Assembly: GCA_037892935.1 (NCBI GenBank) | Contig: JAYXKI010000001.1 | Coordinates: 496,001 to 560,000 of the forward strand | Reading direction: 5' to 3' | Origin: Phlebopus portentosus | Lineage: Eukaryota > Basidiomycota > Agaricomycetes > Boletales > Boletinellaceae | Length of the DNA: 64,000 bases | The notes under the pieces: generated by a model | The model's input: the letters and a program-made list of their open reading frames with translations, nothing else | Databases searched by the model: none | What the model was told of the DNA's origin: nothing | Shown here: piece after piece, positions 51,765 to 63,141 of the stretch | Position numbering within the stretch: position 1 is the stretch's first letter | Layout of the letters: the number at the start of each line of letters is the position of its first letter | Program-made: the position numbers and the translations under genes

Positions 51765-52226
51765 TCTTGATTATATGCGCCAATATCTTCGCGTGTGGTG
51801 CGGGATAGAGTCCGATCATTTTAAGTTGGTCTGATATGCGCGGTGATATTTGTATTCATCACCTCCCTGGACTTCCAAGATGTAAAATTTACTGCTTCGA
51901 CAGCGCACAATACCCGATGACCTACATGCATAGCCAATCTCTAATATTCTTATTTTCTGATATTTTGTTCATTTATAACTTTTCTTTTCTATGGTCTGTT
52001 TTTGTTGGTGACGTTTGTGGCACACGATATTGAAGTAGGCGCTGATTGATCGTCGGATACCCGAGTCCCCGTTAACCCGAGTGAAATCCTTTTTTCGTAT
52101 TACCATAACGAGAATCATAAGTTGCAGTATTTAGCGTCCACCGAGTCCTCCAACGGATCCTTATCTGCCCAGAAAAATGCAGAAGAAACACACCTGCCCC
52201 GCCCTCTTTTGTACGTGGTCCTCAAC
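51765..52226. other. Intergenic region, promoter of the glycine decarboxylase gene
   Basis: Short T-rich 3' flank followed by about 200 bp before the ATG at 52227. A plus frame opens at 52122 in frame with the gene but has no targeting-peptide character before 52227. Confidence 0.45.
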
Positions 52227-55200
52227 ATGGCTGCTGTCCGTTGTGTAGCCTCGACGCTGCGCCTCCCGCAGCCTAGAGTCGTTCTGAGGTTGAGAAGCGG
52301 GTTTTATTCGTATGCTGCTGTACGAGCGTTGAGCGCGAGTGGTACGAGACATTTAGCGAGCGCGTCTGCAGTCTCGTCTTCGACGTCGGGTGCGAAGAGC
52401 AAGGGTTCGCTTTTCGCGCCTCTGGACACGTTCACGGAAAGACATATTGGTCCCGATGCAAGTGAGCAACACAAGATGCTCAAGGCAGTTGGGTACGATT
52501 CGTTGGACGCGTTCATCGATGCGTCCGTGCCACCCTCCATCCGTCTGCCTGCATCGGCAGTTGATGACGCAGCTATACCTTCTCTAAGCGAGTCTGAACT
52601 GTTGAAACGCGCGAGAGCACTCGCACAGGCGAATAAACCTTTCAAGAGTTACATTGGTATGGGGTATCATAATGCGGTGGTCCCGCCTGTTATTCTGCGT
52701 AATGTGAGACTCGAGCTTTTGTTTCTTCGCTTTGTTAATCGCGGAACTGATGTTTGTGGAAGATCATTGAGAACCCGGCGTGGTACACTCCGTACACTCC
52801 CTATCAGCCCGAAATAGCCCAAGGTATGAAGAATATGATATTCTGAAATTCTATTGTACTGAACGACCTCGGCTAGGTCGACTGGAGTCACTAATCAACT
52901 TCCAGACTATGATCACGTCTCTTACATCAATGCATATCGCCAACGCATCACTCTTAGATGAAGGGACGGCAGCAGCAGAAGGAATGTCCATGGCCTTTGC
53001 ACAATCAGGCAATAAGAAGAAGACATTCGTCGTTGATTCTGGTGTTCTTCCTCAGACCATGTCGGTCCTTGAGACACGAGCGAAGGGTGTTGGCGTTAAG
53101 CTCGTTGTTGGTGATGTATTCAAGCTGGTTAAAGATGAGACAATCCGGTCGGATCTTTGTGGTGTCCTGATTCAATATCCGGATGTCGATGGGCGCGTTA
53201 CGGACTTCTCAGGACTGGTTTCCTCTGTTCATACCGCTCATGGCCTCGTCATCTGTGCAACAGACCTTCTTGCACTCACGATACTGAAGCCACCAGGCGA
53301 GTGGGGTGCGGATGTCGTCGTAGGCAACTCAGCACGTTTCGGCGTGCCGATGGGATATGGTGGTCCACACGCCGCTTTCTTTGCATGCACCGAGAAGCTC
53401 AAACGCAAAATGCCCGGACGACTCATCGGCCGGAGTCGCGATGCGACAGGCGCATCTGCATACCGACTCGCCTTGCAAACGCGAGAGCAACACATCCGAC
53501 GCGAGAAAGCTACGAGTAATATCTGCACGAGTCAGGCCTTACTTGCGAATATGGCTGCGATGTATGCGGTTTATCACGGTCCTGAGGGTCTCAGGCGAAT
53601 TGCGCGACGCGTCCATGGATTTACGCGTGTACTGGCGGAAGAAGTTGAAAAACTTGGCCTCAAGGTTGAGAATAAGGCGTTCTTTGATACGTTGACGATT
53701 GATGTCAGCTCTGTGCCTGGTAGTGCACAAGCTGTGCATAAAGCCGCGCGTGAATCTGGTATTAATCTGCGCGAGATAGACGGAACTCGGGTTGGAATAA
53801 CACTTGACGAGGACGTCTCTGCTGAGGATCTTGTTTCTCTCATCAATGTCTTCGCTCGCACCGTTTCCTCCTCGCCAACATCCCTCTCCTCTCTAACCGA
53901 ACCATCCTCGTCACCTTACGCCTTTCCGGACGCTCTTATGCGCATCTCTCCATTCCTTCCTCACCCAGTGTTCAACACACACCATTCCGAGACAGAGATG
54001 TTACGATACATCACGCATCTACAGAATAAAGATTTGGGCCTTGTGCATGCTATGATCCCTCTTGGAAGTTGTACGATGAAGCTTAACAGTACGAGTAGCA
54101 TGATTCCGCTTACTTGGCCGGAGTTTGGCGGGATACATCCGTTTGCGCCTGTTGACCAAGTCCAAGGATATCTTGAGATGATCAAGGTGGGAAGATACCT
54201 TCTCTTCTGCGTGTTGCCGAAGAGATAGCTAAAAAAGAATTCATGACTGTAGGAACTCGAGTCCGACTTATGCAAGATCACTGGCTTTCATGCATGCTCT
54301 CTACAACCTAACTCCGGCGCTGCTGGTGAATTCACAGGTCTTTCAGTCATCCGCGCGTATCACGAATCACAGAACGAGGAACGACGTAACGTCTGTCTTA
54401 TTCCCGTCAGTGCACACGGAACGAATCCTGCTGTGAGTAGTACAGGTCTTAATACTTCATGAGATTCGGCTTACGGTACTTTCGAAGTCGGCTATTATGG
54501 CCGGCCTTAAGGTCGTCCCTGTTAGGGTGCTTTCAAATGGTGGACTTGATCTTGCGGACCTCCGAGCAAAGGCCGAGCAGTACAAGGATCAACTCGCGGC
54601 TTTCATGGTAAGTCTAGAGACCAGAGTTCAGAGTGCGTTGCTTTAATCAAAGACTTTCAGATCACCTATCCTTCGACATATGGTGTATTTGAGGACGGAG
54701 TGCAGGAGGCGTGCAAGGTCATTCACGAAAACGGCGGTCAAGTCTATCTCGACGGTGCAAACCTCAATGCGCAAATCGGTTTGACAAACCCAGCAACATG
54801 CGGAGGTGACGTTTGTCATATGAATCTCCACAAGACCTTCTCGATGTAAGCATTTACCATCACTCGCTTTGTTGATTCTTGCTAATCCAATTTCGTAGAC
54901 CTCACGGAGGTGGAGGACCCGGAGTCGGGCCTATTTGCGTTGCCGAACATCTTGCACCATTCCTACCCAAACATCCCTTCGTCTCCACAGGAGGCGAGAA
55001 AGGTATCTCGCCCGTCTCTTCCGCTCCCTTCGGCAGTGCTTCCATCCTTCTTATCTCATGGGCCTACATCAAGATGCTCGGCGGTTCAGGCCTAACAGCA
55101 TCCTCCAGAGCAGCACTCCTCAACGCGAACTACATCGCCGCCCGACTCAGAGGGCATTACAGTGTGCGCTTCGTCAATGGGCACGGACGCGTGGCGCACG

Positions 55201-55709
55201 AACTCCTCCTCGATCTCGGCGAGTTCGAGAAGACCGCGGGTCTCAAAGTTGCTGATTTCGCAAAGCGATTGCAAGACTATGGATTCCATCCCCCTACGTG
55301 TTCCTGGCCCCTGAGCACTGCAATGTTGATCGAGCCAACGGAAAGCGAGAGTCTTGCGGAGATTGATAGATTCTGCGAGGCAATGATTGAGATTCGTAAG
55401 GAGGCGCAAGAGGTTGCGGATGGGATTCTGCCAAGGGACAATAACCTCTTGAAGAACGCACCTCACCCAATTAGTGTTATGTTATTGCCCGAGGAGAAGT
55501 GGGGTAGGCCTTACCCCCGCGAACGGGCTGCATACCCACTTCCATGGCTACGGGAGAAGAAGTTCTGGCCTAGCGTCGCTAGAGTTGACGATGGTATGTC
55601 CTTCCCGTAGCCTTTTGAGTAATTTTGCTCATATTTCTTCTCAATAGCCTATGGTGATCTCAATCTGGTCTGCGACTGTCCGTCTGTTGAAGAAGTCGCA
55701 TCTTCTTAA
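52227..55709 (+). CDS. GCV2: Glycine dehydrogenase (decarboxylating), P-protein of the glycine cleavage system
   Basis: Mitochondrial PLP enzyme that decarboxylates glycine and passes the aminomethyl group to H-protein. Eight exons (52227-52703, 52763-52823, 52877-54186, 54253-54432, 54488-54607, 54661-54845, 54899-55593, 55648-55709) give 1029 residues, close to yeast Gcv2. The N-terminus is an arginine/alanine/serine-rich presequence, then [14 protein letters not shown] and [49 protein letters not shown], the second-half hallmark GSCTMKLN, and [10 protein letters not shown]. The PLP lysine lies in [17 protein letters not shown], where the glycine loop is split by an intron. Both homologous halves are complete. 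The fifth exon starts after an AAG acceptor. Regulation is not visible. Confidence 0.96.
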
Positions 55710-55943
55710 TTTCGTCCCTCCCTTTCTCCTTTCACGCAGCGCGCTTTTCAACACGCGTACTCGGCTTTTTCTTGGCATAGACGTTTTCTCCACCTTGCTC
55801 TGGTTCAACACCGCATACACATGATCGCTAGACAGATACTCCACTTCACGTTCGAATATACATTATTATGCATACTTAAATTCATGTTTACAACTACGAT
55901 AGCGACATGCGTACTTACACGTATATCCAATACGCAAACGATG

Positions 55944-58277
55944 CTATAAAGATGGTAGATGTTTTTTGAGATACGATTGCACTTTCTCTAGCCTACCATG
56001 GGCCAAACCAAATGATCGTAGGATCTGAACAGTGTTAGCGTCAGGACGTTCTTCAGGATCTATAGCGCTCTTCATTTTGAAACAAACGAGTTCAAGCGCC
56101 TCGTCCAAGCGGCCCGAACGACATAAACACTCCACCCACGAGCTCCAATTCCGGCGATTCAGCCTGAAACCACGTTCCTTCAAGTCGCGAAAGATAGTAT
56201 CGGCTTGCTCTGTCTGCTTCTGAAACCCACACGCATCGAAGACGATGCTCACACTGGGCGGCGTGACGAGTCCGGCTGAGTTGAGCATCGTCCATACTTG
56301 CATTACGTCTCTGAACAGACCCGCACGGTTATACGCGTCCATAAGCTGGTTCAATAAAGCAGAGTCGAGTATCAAGCCAGCTTCGATGGAGATCTGACGA
56401 TGTGTCTCTTTGATGACGTTTCGAAGCATACTGACGATCGAGTCGCGACGCTCCGGATCGCGGATGTCTCGCGCGCGCGTCGCAAGTGAGGCGTAATGAC
56501 CTAGAAGAATGGTATACACCTCTGCTGTTTTGCAGAACCCGTGCTCGCACATGTCTCGGAGTATGTCGAAATAGAGTTTCGCTGGAAGTATAGGTAATGA
56601 TTGTTCCATCCCTCTCTTGTCGCTTTCTGACGGGTTATCTGTGGACGTCTCTAAGTTCGTTTCTAAGGTTATGTCGGCAGGTTTCAGCGAGCGAAAGGCA
56701 TGTAAGACGACCGCAAATCCCTTCTGGTCTAGACCTTCGGCATTCACATTGCGTACATGCTTGTACGCCTCGGCAGCTTCTTCATAGGTAGATGACGAAC
56801 GGACGAGAAGAACGGCGACCGAAGTTGCAGTCATACGGTCCATGTAGACACCTTGGTCGCGCATATCTTGCAACATTTTTAAAGCAATAGGGAAATACTT
56901 CTGTTTGTTCTTGCTAGCGGCCAGAGCACGAAGTAGCGTATTGAATATGGGAGTATCAACTCCACGTTTGCTAGTGGACATCGTGGACTCGTTGCAGTCT
57001 TTGTATAGTTCTAATGCTGTGTCTAAAACCTGCTCAGGAGGATCGTGAATGAATTTGCTACACATGGCGCGCAACAGCGGATGGATCATCGGTGCATTTG
57101 GTTTGATGCCCTGAGCTTTTGCAGTGTTGTATGCAGCTAGCGCGTTCCTCCATCCAGTCTTTTGGAGTATGTTGCGAATGCAGATCGACCAGGCGACGTC
57201 ATCGGGAAGTAATCCTAGCGTCTCCTGAAGGTATATGAGCACGTCGGGCGTGGCTAATGATGATATTTGCACCAATCGGCTAAGGGTGGTGCGCTCATCG
57301 GGAACAAAACCATCGTTGCGAAAGGCAATGAGCTTCGTTTCAAAGGCTACCCTGGCCCTTTTCTTATATGCCACAAGTTGGTTCAACCATTCTTCGACCT
57401 GAGGGTCTGAGGGCTTGCGTCTCTCGACGCACCTCTTCTTATATTCAGAAGGAAGGGAATCATGTCCTAATTTCTGCCCGAACTTGATCAAGAGACTGTG
57501 AATAGCGACGTCGTAGGGAAAATTAAGTCGCTGGATCTCATCTAGTACCTGGAGCACTTCGTCTGTTGAGGGCGGCTCCGCACGACGATACAGACCATAC
57601 AGCAACGCGAAGTAGTGGGTATTCTCTGGGAAGGGTAAGGAGCCCCTCATAATGACCAAACACTCCTTCAACTTGTCTACTTCTCCGATCTGAGAAAGAC
57701 CGCGCATCGTGATTTGCCAGTGCTGTGAATTCAGTTGAAAGGGCTTGACTTTGTAGCTGAGGACCAGTCGAAGGAGATCATACGCTTCCAATTGCTGTCG
57801 GGTATGGACGAGTGCTTTTAAGGCAGAGAGAAACATATCGGGGCTTGGATCGACTCCATACATGGCTTTCGCGTCTCGAAAAAGTTGTCCAAGGGCTGCG
57901 GCATTGTCCTTCCTGCCTCGCTCAGCGAGTACGCGTGCGATCTCTTCCAGCTCCTCCTTCGTAAGGTGCAAATGGTTTTCGCGTATGTGTCGCCATGCTA
58001 GCTTGGGCAGAGTAAAAAACTCTCTTCTCGACGAAGTCAGACTGAAAAATAGATCGTCGACGTTCTTCTTATTCAAGGCCGTCCTTAGCTCGTCATGATG
58101 GTTCTTAAGACGCTTGACTACCTCAGGGTTTATGGTCTCTCGAAGCTCAAGTGGTAGCAGATGCGTTCGGAGAAGACGCTGCTCGACGCGCCTGTCCAGA
58201 AACACTGGAAAACGCACATGTCGTCTTGCGGGCCAGAAGCTAGATGAGAGTTTCGCGATACATGGCGTTAAGCTCAT
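55944..58277 (-). CDS. Mitochondrial PPR protein
   Basis: Single exon of 777 codons. The N-terminus MSLTPCIAKLSSSFWPARRHVRF is basic and lacks acids, a mitochondrial presequence. Helical pentatricopeptide-like repeats follow: NSQHWQITMRGLSQIGEVDKLKECLVIM, YDVAIHSLLIKFGQ, TPIFNTLLRALAASKNK...ALKMLQDMRDQGV, DQKGFAVVLHAFRSL, LNQLMDAYNRAGLFRDVMQVWTMLNSAG, VSIVFDACGFQKQTEQADTIFRDLKERGFRLNRRNWSSWVECLCRSGRLDEAL. The spacing of about 35 residues is correct. Fungal PPR proteins with this layout act in mitochondrial RNA stability or translation; the target transcript is unknown. Its ATG overlaps the stop of an upstream 65-codon frame (ATGA). No introns, unusual for this window. The stop is 235 bp from the convergent GCV2 stop. 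Confidence 0.85.
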   Translation of the reverse strand: MSLTPCIAKLSSSFWPARRHVRFPVFLDRRVEQRLLRTHLLPLELRETINPEVVKRLKNHHDELRTALNKKNVDDLFFSLTSSRREFFTLPKLAWRHIRENHLHLTKEELEEIARVLAERGRKDNAAALGQLFRDAKAMYGVDPSPDMFLSALKALVHTRQQLEAYDLLRLVLSYKVKPFQLNSQHWQITMRGLSQIGEVDKLKECLVIMRGSLPFPENTHYFALLYGLYRRAEPPSTDEVLQVLDEIQRLNFPYDVAIHSLLIKFGQKLGHDSLPSEYKKRCVERRKPSDPQVEEWLNQLVAYKKRARVAFETKLIAFRNDGFVPDERTTLSRLVQISSLATPDVLIYLQETLGLLPDDVAWSICIRNILQKTGWRNALAAYNTAKAQGIKPNAPMIHPLLRAMCSKFIHDPPEQVLDTALELYKDCNESTMSTSKRGVDTPIFNTLLRALAASKNKQKYFPIALKMLQDMRDQGVYMDRMTATSVAVLLVRSSSTYEEAAEAYKHVRNVNAEGLDQKGFAVVLHAFRSLKPADITLETNLETSTDNPSESDKRGMEQSLPILPAKLYFDILRDMCEHGFCKTAEVYTILLGHYASLATRARDIRDPERRDSIVSMLRNVIKETHRQISIEAGLILDSALLNQLMDAYNRAGLFRDVMQVWTMLNSAGLVTPPSVSIVFDACGFQKQTEQADTIFRDLKERGFRLNRRNWSSWVECLCRSGRLDEALELVCFKMKSAIDPEERPDANTVQILRSFGLAHGRLEKVQSYLKKHLPSL

Positions 58278-58471
58278 TCATGAGCATTCCAAGCTATGAA
58301 AGCTTCTTCAATATCACTATTCACAATATTTTCGGTCTCACTAACCTGCCAGACCGGGTTCGCCAGTCGTAGTCGATGGTCAAGAAAGCGTATGGGAATG
58401 TTTTTCCGCATGAGAAAATCTTCATCCCGTGACGCGAATTTTGCCACGTCGTTCAACGCCAGCTCATTCAT
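58274..58471 (-). CDS. Upstream 65-codon ORF overlapping the PPR start
   Basis: A minus-strand frame of 65 codons starting at the ATG at 58471 and ending in TGA at 58274-58276, which shares ATGA with the PPR start at 58275-58277. The first 43 residues (MNELALNDVAKFASRDEDFLMRKNIPIRF...PVWQ) look like ordinary protein. A GTTAGT donor follows PVWQ and a CATAG acceptor stands before CTTGGAATG. If spliced, the frame reads through to a stop shortly after, so splicing does not fuse it to PPR. It is either a translated upstream ORF or the true first cistron of a short bicistronic message. No family recognised. Confidence 0.4.
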   Translation of the reverse strand: MNELALNDVAKFASRDEDFLMRKNIPIRFLDHRLRLANPVWQVSETENIVNSDIEEAFIAWNAHE

Positions 58472-58527
58472 AACATAAGGCGCTCAGTCTCACTTGTCCT
58501 TTGGCCAACTCATTCACCTTCATTATC

Positions 58528-58944
58528 ATGTCGGAAAAGCTCAGGGAGTTCACTGAGGTACCTCAGCAGTTCGTGCGTGAAGGAAATCAGGTGTGCACTG
58601 TCCTTCTGTTGTTTACCGTTCTTGCTAACTCTCTGTGAGTTCTTGACACGCTGCACAAAACCGGCGAAGAAGGGTGTGTTTCCTCATCGCGTTCACGATC
58701 TCAATAATTGATAACAAAACACAGAATTCCTCCAAATCTGCAGAGCAGTCGCTGTTGGATTCGCCGTCATGGGTTTCATCGGCTACTTCGTGAAGTTAAT
58801 TCACATTCCAATGTGAGTTGGCTCATAATCTATGGGCTCTATTTTTTCTAACATATCGTTACAGAAACAATATTCTTGTGTATGTTGACCGATTGAGAAG
58901 TTGGATCATAGTACTAACTATCCTGTTGCAGTGGTGGAGCATGA
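58528..58944 (+). CDS. SSS1: Sec61 gamma subunit (Sss1), ER translocon
   Basis: Tail-anchored subunit of the Sec61 protein-conducting channel. Five exons (58528-58590, 58640-58673, 58725-58812, 58865-58879, 58932-58944) give 70 residues. The sequence has [56 protein letters not shown], whose parts match the conserved cytosolic helix (KPxxKEF) and the C-terminal membrane helix ending in the IPINNILVGG motif. The fourth exon is only 15 nt and the last only 13 nt including the stop. Without them the frame would run on into AT-rich sequence. The gene starts about 250 bp from the PPR ATG on the other strand, so they share a divergent promoter, and only 56 bp separate it from the upstream ORF. Confidence 0.95.
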
Positions 58945-59170
58945 TGTTTTGCAGTTTCACGTTGGAGTTCTGGGTTCGCGTAATTTACTGTTTTTTTTTT
59001 ACTCTGTGTTTTTTTTTTGGTCTGAAATGACAGCTACATATCACAACGCGACTAATATCCGATGCACTTTTTTGCATTGCTTAAGCAGACTTGTTCAATG
59101 TCTATGCTACATAGGCCGTTTTTTATTACAAATATGTGCCGATTATATAAATTCCGTCAACTTATTTTCT

Positions 59171-60895
59171 TTATTCGGTGCCACTGTTATGCTTCTCTGG
59201 ACTGTCTAGCCTATCTTCATCGTCGAATCTCGTTGATTCATGCGATAAGCTGGTGATAATGACTGTCGAAGAGGTTAGAACAGAAGGTGCCAGTATTGAT
59301 TCGATTGAATCGGAGGTGGGGCGTCTACGGGCACTTGGCATACCCTTCTCAACGCTGCTCAGACTTCGCGATCGAACTCCTCGTCTGTAACAGAACCAAA
59401 ACTCAAGAACGTCCTATGCGATTCATCGCTCGTCAGCGTCCCTAGCAATGAAACGAATAAGCAACTCACCCTTTGAGTTCCGAAGAGCAGGAACGCAGCC
59501 AAGGGTACTGATGACTCCATTAGCTCAGATCCAGTTGATTGCAACCAAACTACTACTGTTTACTCACGACAAGCCTCCACCATATAAGGGAATGGACTCG
59601 GTTGATTGGCAACGAAAACGATGCAAGCGCTGCACGAAATTAGTAAAACGCCGCGACTCTTCATAGCCTTCACTCACCAGAGAGTAGCGATGCTGTACAA
59701 GGTGAAAAGGCCGACTCTCAATGAGATAGAGACTGATAGCTTTCTGTGCTGGTAATCCTTTGCGATTCGCACGAGCTCATCTACCTGACTTTCTGCATAA
59801 AGGTTATTGACTTCTTTTCGAGTTCTATACCAGTTAAATGCGATGATCCCTGCCGACGGTCTATAAGGTATAAAACCAGCGATATCCGAGTTCAGCTCAC
59901 CTTCGATTGTTATGATTGCCGCCATAACAACGGCGCAGAATATCGGAACAATTAATGAACTAGCAAGGTTGAGCATCCCTTCACCTCAGGACACCGTTGA
60001 CTCACAAATGATAGTTCTGGGACGAGCAGTATACGTGGTTGATCGATACGATCATTTTCTTATCCGAAATTCCGTGCTTGTCGGAATTAGCGAGTGCCAC
60101 TTCATTATATGCAGAGAATACTCACTCCCATTGCTAAAAGTGAGAAGCCGGCGAATGCGACGTACGGCGGTAGGATGATCTGAGTGGCGTAGAATCAGTT
60201 GAGGAAATTACCCTTTCGGCAGCAATGCTCACCAAAATGTTCACCAAATACTCAGGAAGATTTCGGACTAATGGAAAGTACGTTCTGTGAATGCATCGTT
60301 GCACAAACCATAGCTTAAATCAAATCAGTAACTTCCCGCTAGAGTATACGTCCGTAATACCTGAAGCACCATCTCCAGCCCAGCCAACGCACACCTTTCA
60401 CGCTGTCAGCATCGATTCAAAGATAGATGAAATCGTATCTGACATTGGAGGTGCTCCGTGTATCAGCGCAGCCTGAGCCAGACATAATTTCGAGGGAATC
60501 TCCTGGTTATCATCGGCTTTCCCGGCATACAGTCTACATAGTAATTCTAAGCAACTCACATCACCAAGTAAAGCATAATTTGCTTACAAGAGGCAGTAAG
60601 AAATCGAATAAACGATCCAGGTGACGCAAAAATTAATGAGCGTGATGTACCTCGGCCTGCCCGCAGACTTGGGTGTGAAAATGAACGTGAGGACCGCCAG
60701 TGGAAGACCAACTTGGCCGCCGGCGATGTGTAACGCGAGCCAGACCGGAACCAGGCTCTTCAGGTCATATTGTGCTGCCCAGACTATCGGATATGGCCAA
60801 CGAAAAGTAAAAGAGCTTTCAGTTTTTTTGGTCCCATTAGCGAATTGGTGTACCAACCCGGTTGCAAGACCATGCCCGACATTGGTGAAGACCAC
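59171..60895 (-). CDS. Seven-helix membrane protein family, copy C
   Basis: Third family member. The N-terminal region LKSLVPVWLALHIAGGQVGLPLAVLTFIF and ITLINFCVTWIVYSISYCLL give helices 1-2. Then LYAGKADDNQEIP, KLCLAQAALIHGAPPM, CALAGLEMVLQ, LWFVQRC, IILPPYVAFAGFSLLAM, a VYCSS loop, LASSLIVPIFCAVVMAAI, SISLRVGLFTLYSIA and LAAFLLFGTQR follow, then DVLEFWFCYRRGVRSRS and a 60-residue soluble tail ending at a TAA (59171-59173). Splice joints match copies A and B and all have acceptors. The start is uncertain: the first in-frame ATG is 60895, but the sequence before VWAAQYDLKSL may be intron or untranslated. This copy appears intact. Confidence 0.72.
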
Positions 60896-61594
60896 TTTCC
60901 CGAATCTCTATCGTATTTTGCGGGGGATCATGGACGAAGCTGGTATAGACAAAGGGCAATAGGGTGTCTCATGCTCCGTCGAGATCCCCTTAAGCAATGG
61001 GAATGATGTGCTGATGATCTAAAGATCACGGAGTCTAGTACTGATGGTCGTCTAGACTGTAGATGTGATCATCGTGATCAAATTGTAAACGAAGCTTTTC
61101 TGGATAATCACACCTGTCGTTGGATGTCAAATCACACTTACACCCGCAAGCCACCACTAGATAGCATCAGCACGCATGTAGAGTGGGGCACTTCCTCCAC
61201 ATTCAGCAAGTTCTTCGTCCATCAGGCCAGAGACGATCGACACAGCAGTCCGGACTATTGAGTCCGCTCATGCATTACGATCGTACAGGTATCTCAATTA
61301 TCCATCAATCAAAAAATTGCTAAGCCGCTCATGATATTAATGGTCACCATGAGAGCTAGCTAGACAGCCTTGTAGTTCCACAGAAAGTAGGTCCGCATAG
61401 TACGGCTGTCTAATGCCACTGTGACAGTCGATGCTTATAAGCTTGTGAATTTGCCAGTCAGGAATAAACCTGTGGGAGTGACGGGCATCTCCGAGCCTGA
61501 CCAAAATATGTATGATCATTCTCTTTATTTCATCTTGAATTCGTACAGTGATTGTTCGACTCGACATCTTTTGACCACGCGTTGCCATTGAGTA
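60896..61594. other. Intergenic between copy C and the dioxygenase
   Basis: Promoter of copy C and 3' flank of the dioxygenase. Short frames without motif. GATCAC-type palindromic words near 61017-61075 are common and not called. Confidence 0.4.
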
Positions 61595-63141
61595 CTAATA
61601 TTTTGGCAGACTCAAAGCCTCCCGACGGGACTTGCTATTCGGACTAAAGTACGGTTTCTCGCCCTATGAACGGTATTGTCAATCTAGGCATATTCCAGAC
61701 GCATATCAAGGATTTGCGTACCAAAGAGACAACACGGTCACCAATGCGTCTCTCAATGCCGTAGTCGTGCGTTGCAGTGTGGAAGTTTGATCTATTATCC
61801 CAAATCGCGAGCGAGTTCTGGAGCAACGTGTCAATTTGTCAATGTTGAAGAAGTGGACAGATGGCTGTAGTAAAAATACTGACCTTCTCCCACTTGAAGC
61901 GAACCTGCAAATCATGATTATATGAAACCAAGTTGAAGAGGTAACTAATGGAAATTTATCAGCGCGCGGTTCTCTGAAGACATCACTTGCTCACCTGAGA
62001 ATTACGTCCGATTCGTCCTTAGTAACGCCCAGGATGCGCTTCGTGAAGGTCCGGTTAACGAAGACAGATTTCCAGCCAGTGACAGGATTGGTCCTGAATG
62101 AATGATCCTTTAGTAGGGATATTTTGATTCATGAGAATTCGGACCCACCTAATGACCGGATGAACAGCTTCCAGATGACGGCCCACATTGCCGGGAGAAC
62201 CACGTTCACCTACGCAAGTGAGAAAATTGCTTCGATTTATCTGAAAATTTTTTTAGCCTCACCATCGCGAAGTTTCATATGCTCTCCGTCAGCTATTTGG
62301 TGGAAGAAGCGAGCCTCGTGGACGGCTTCGAGAGTCTCCAGATATTTCGCAAAGGAAGGAGAGAGGCGATCATACACTTCATATCCACTGGGTCTAGTAA
62401 GCCACACATATGTCGGAGATATCGATGGCTTATACGCACGATGCCCACAACGTGTCTCCACCAGTCACTTGTCCACTGATAGTTGGGAGAGTGTGAACCT
62501 TCAAGATAGCGTAGTCGGAAGGTACGGCTTCGAACGTAATGTCAGCATGCCAGTCTTTGCTGCGAGGGCTTATTCAGTCCCAAAGTCACGGAGAGTTTAT
62601 TGCGGTCCAACGTACGTGGCAAACTTGGTCCTATCGACAGCCAATTTGGCGACCGTGGCTTTTCTCTCCGAAGAGATTACACTGATCTCATCACCAAGCT
62701 CAGACGTTTCCGATGTCGTGGGATGGACGTGAAGTCCGGACGATTGAGGTTTCCCAGTCAGCTCGCCAAGTTTCGTCCCAAGCAACTTCTGTTCGTCAAT
62801 AGTGATGTCCTGATCGCGGAAGAAGACAACACCACGTTGGGATACTATTTCGGTACGTTGTAAGCATGAGACAATGCTGCATCAAAAGTCGGATACAAAC
62901 TGAATATGGCCAGATCCTTGATCAGCTGGTCAGCGTTGGGTGCTTTGAGCCAGTCCGTCAACTGGATGCCTCTTTCAAACTCCGTGCCGATGAGCGGGGT
63001 CAGGTCTGTCCTCTTGAAGCCATCAAGAGAGTTAACAAGCTTCAGAGGGAACGGTGTGCCAGTAAGCTTCAGCGATGCAATCTTCTTTTCAACCTGTTCG
63101 GTCTCTGGCAGTATGAGCTGAGTCTTTGTCAGGAGAGCCAT
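61595..63141 (-). CDS. TauD/TfdA-type 2-oxoglutarate/Fe(II) dioxygenase (sulfonate/alkylsulfatase-like)
   Basis: Non-haem iron oxygenase of the TauD family, which in fungi uses sulfonates, sulfates or related small acids as sulfur or carbon source. Multi-exon gene from the ATG at 63141 (MALLTKTQLILPETEQ) to TAG at 61595. Order of segments: TDWLKAPNADQLIKDLAIF, SQRGVVFFRDQDITIDEQKLLGTKLGELTGKP, SGLHVHP, the metal motif WHADITFEAVPSDYAILKVH (H-x-D), GGDTLWAS, GYEVYDRLSPSFAKYLETLEAVH, HLEAVHPVIRTNPVTGWKSVFVNRTFTKRI, VRFKWEKV, then LAIWDNRSNFHTATHDYG with the distal histidine and RIGDRVVSLGEKP with the 2-oxoglutarate arginine. It ends FSPNSKSRREALSLPKY. All three metal ligands are present. The true substrate is unknown. 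The exon list in the middle was derived by motif, not exhaustively. Confidence 0.88.

Noticed and set aside
61017..61075. Repeated GATCAC/GTGATC words resembling operator sites
   Set aside because: Short, irregularly spaced and expected by chance in this AT-rich stretch.
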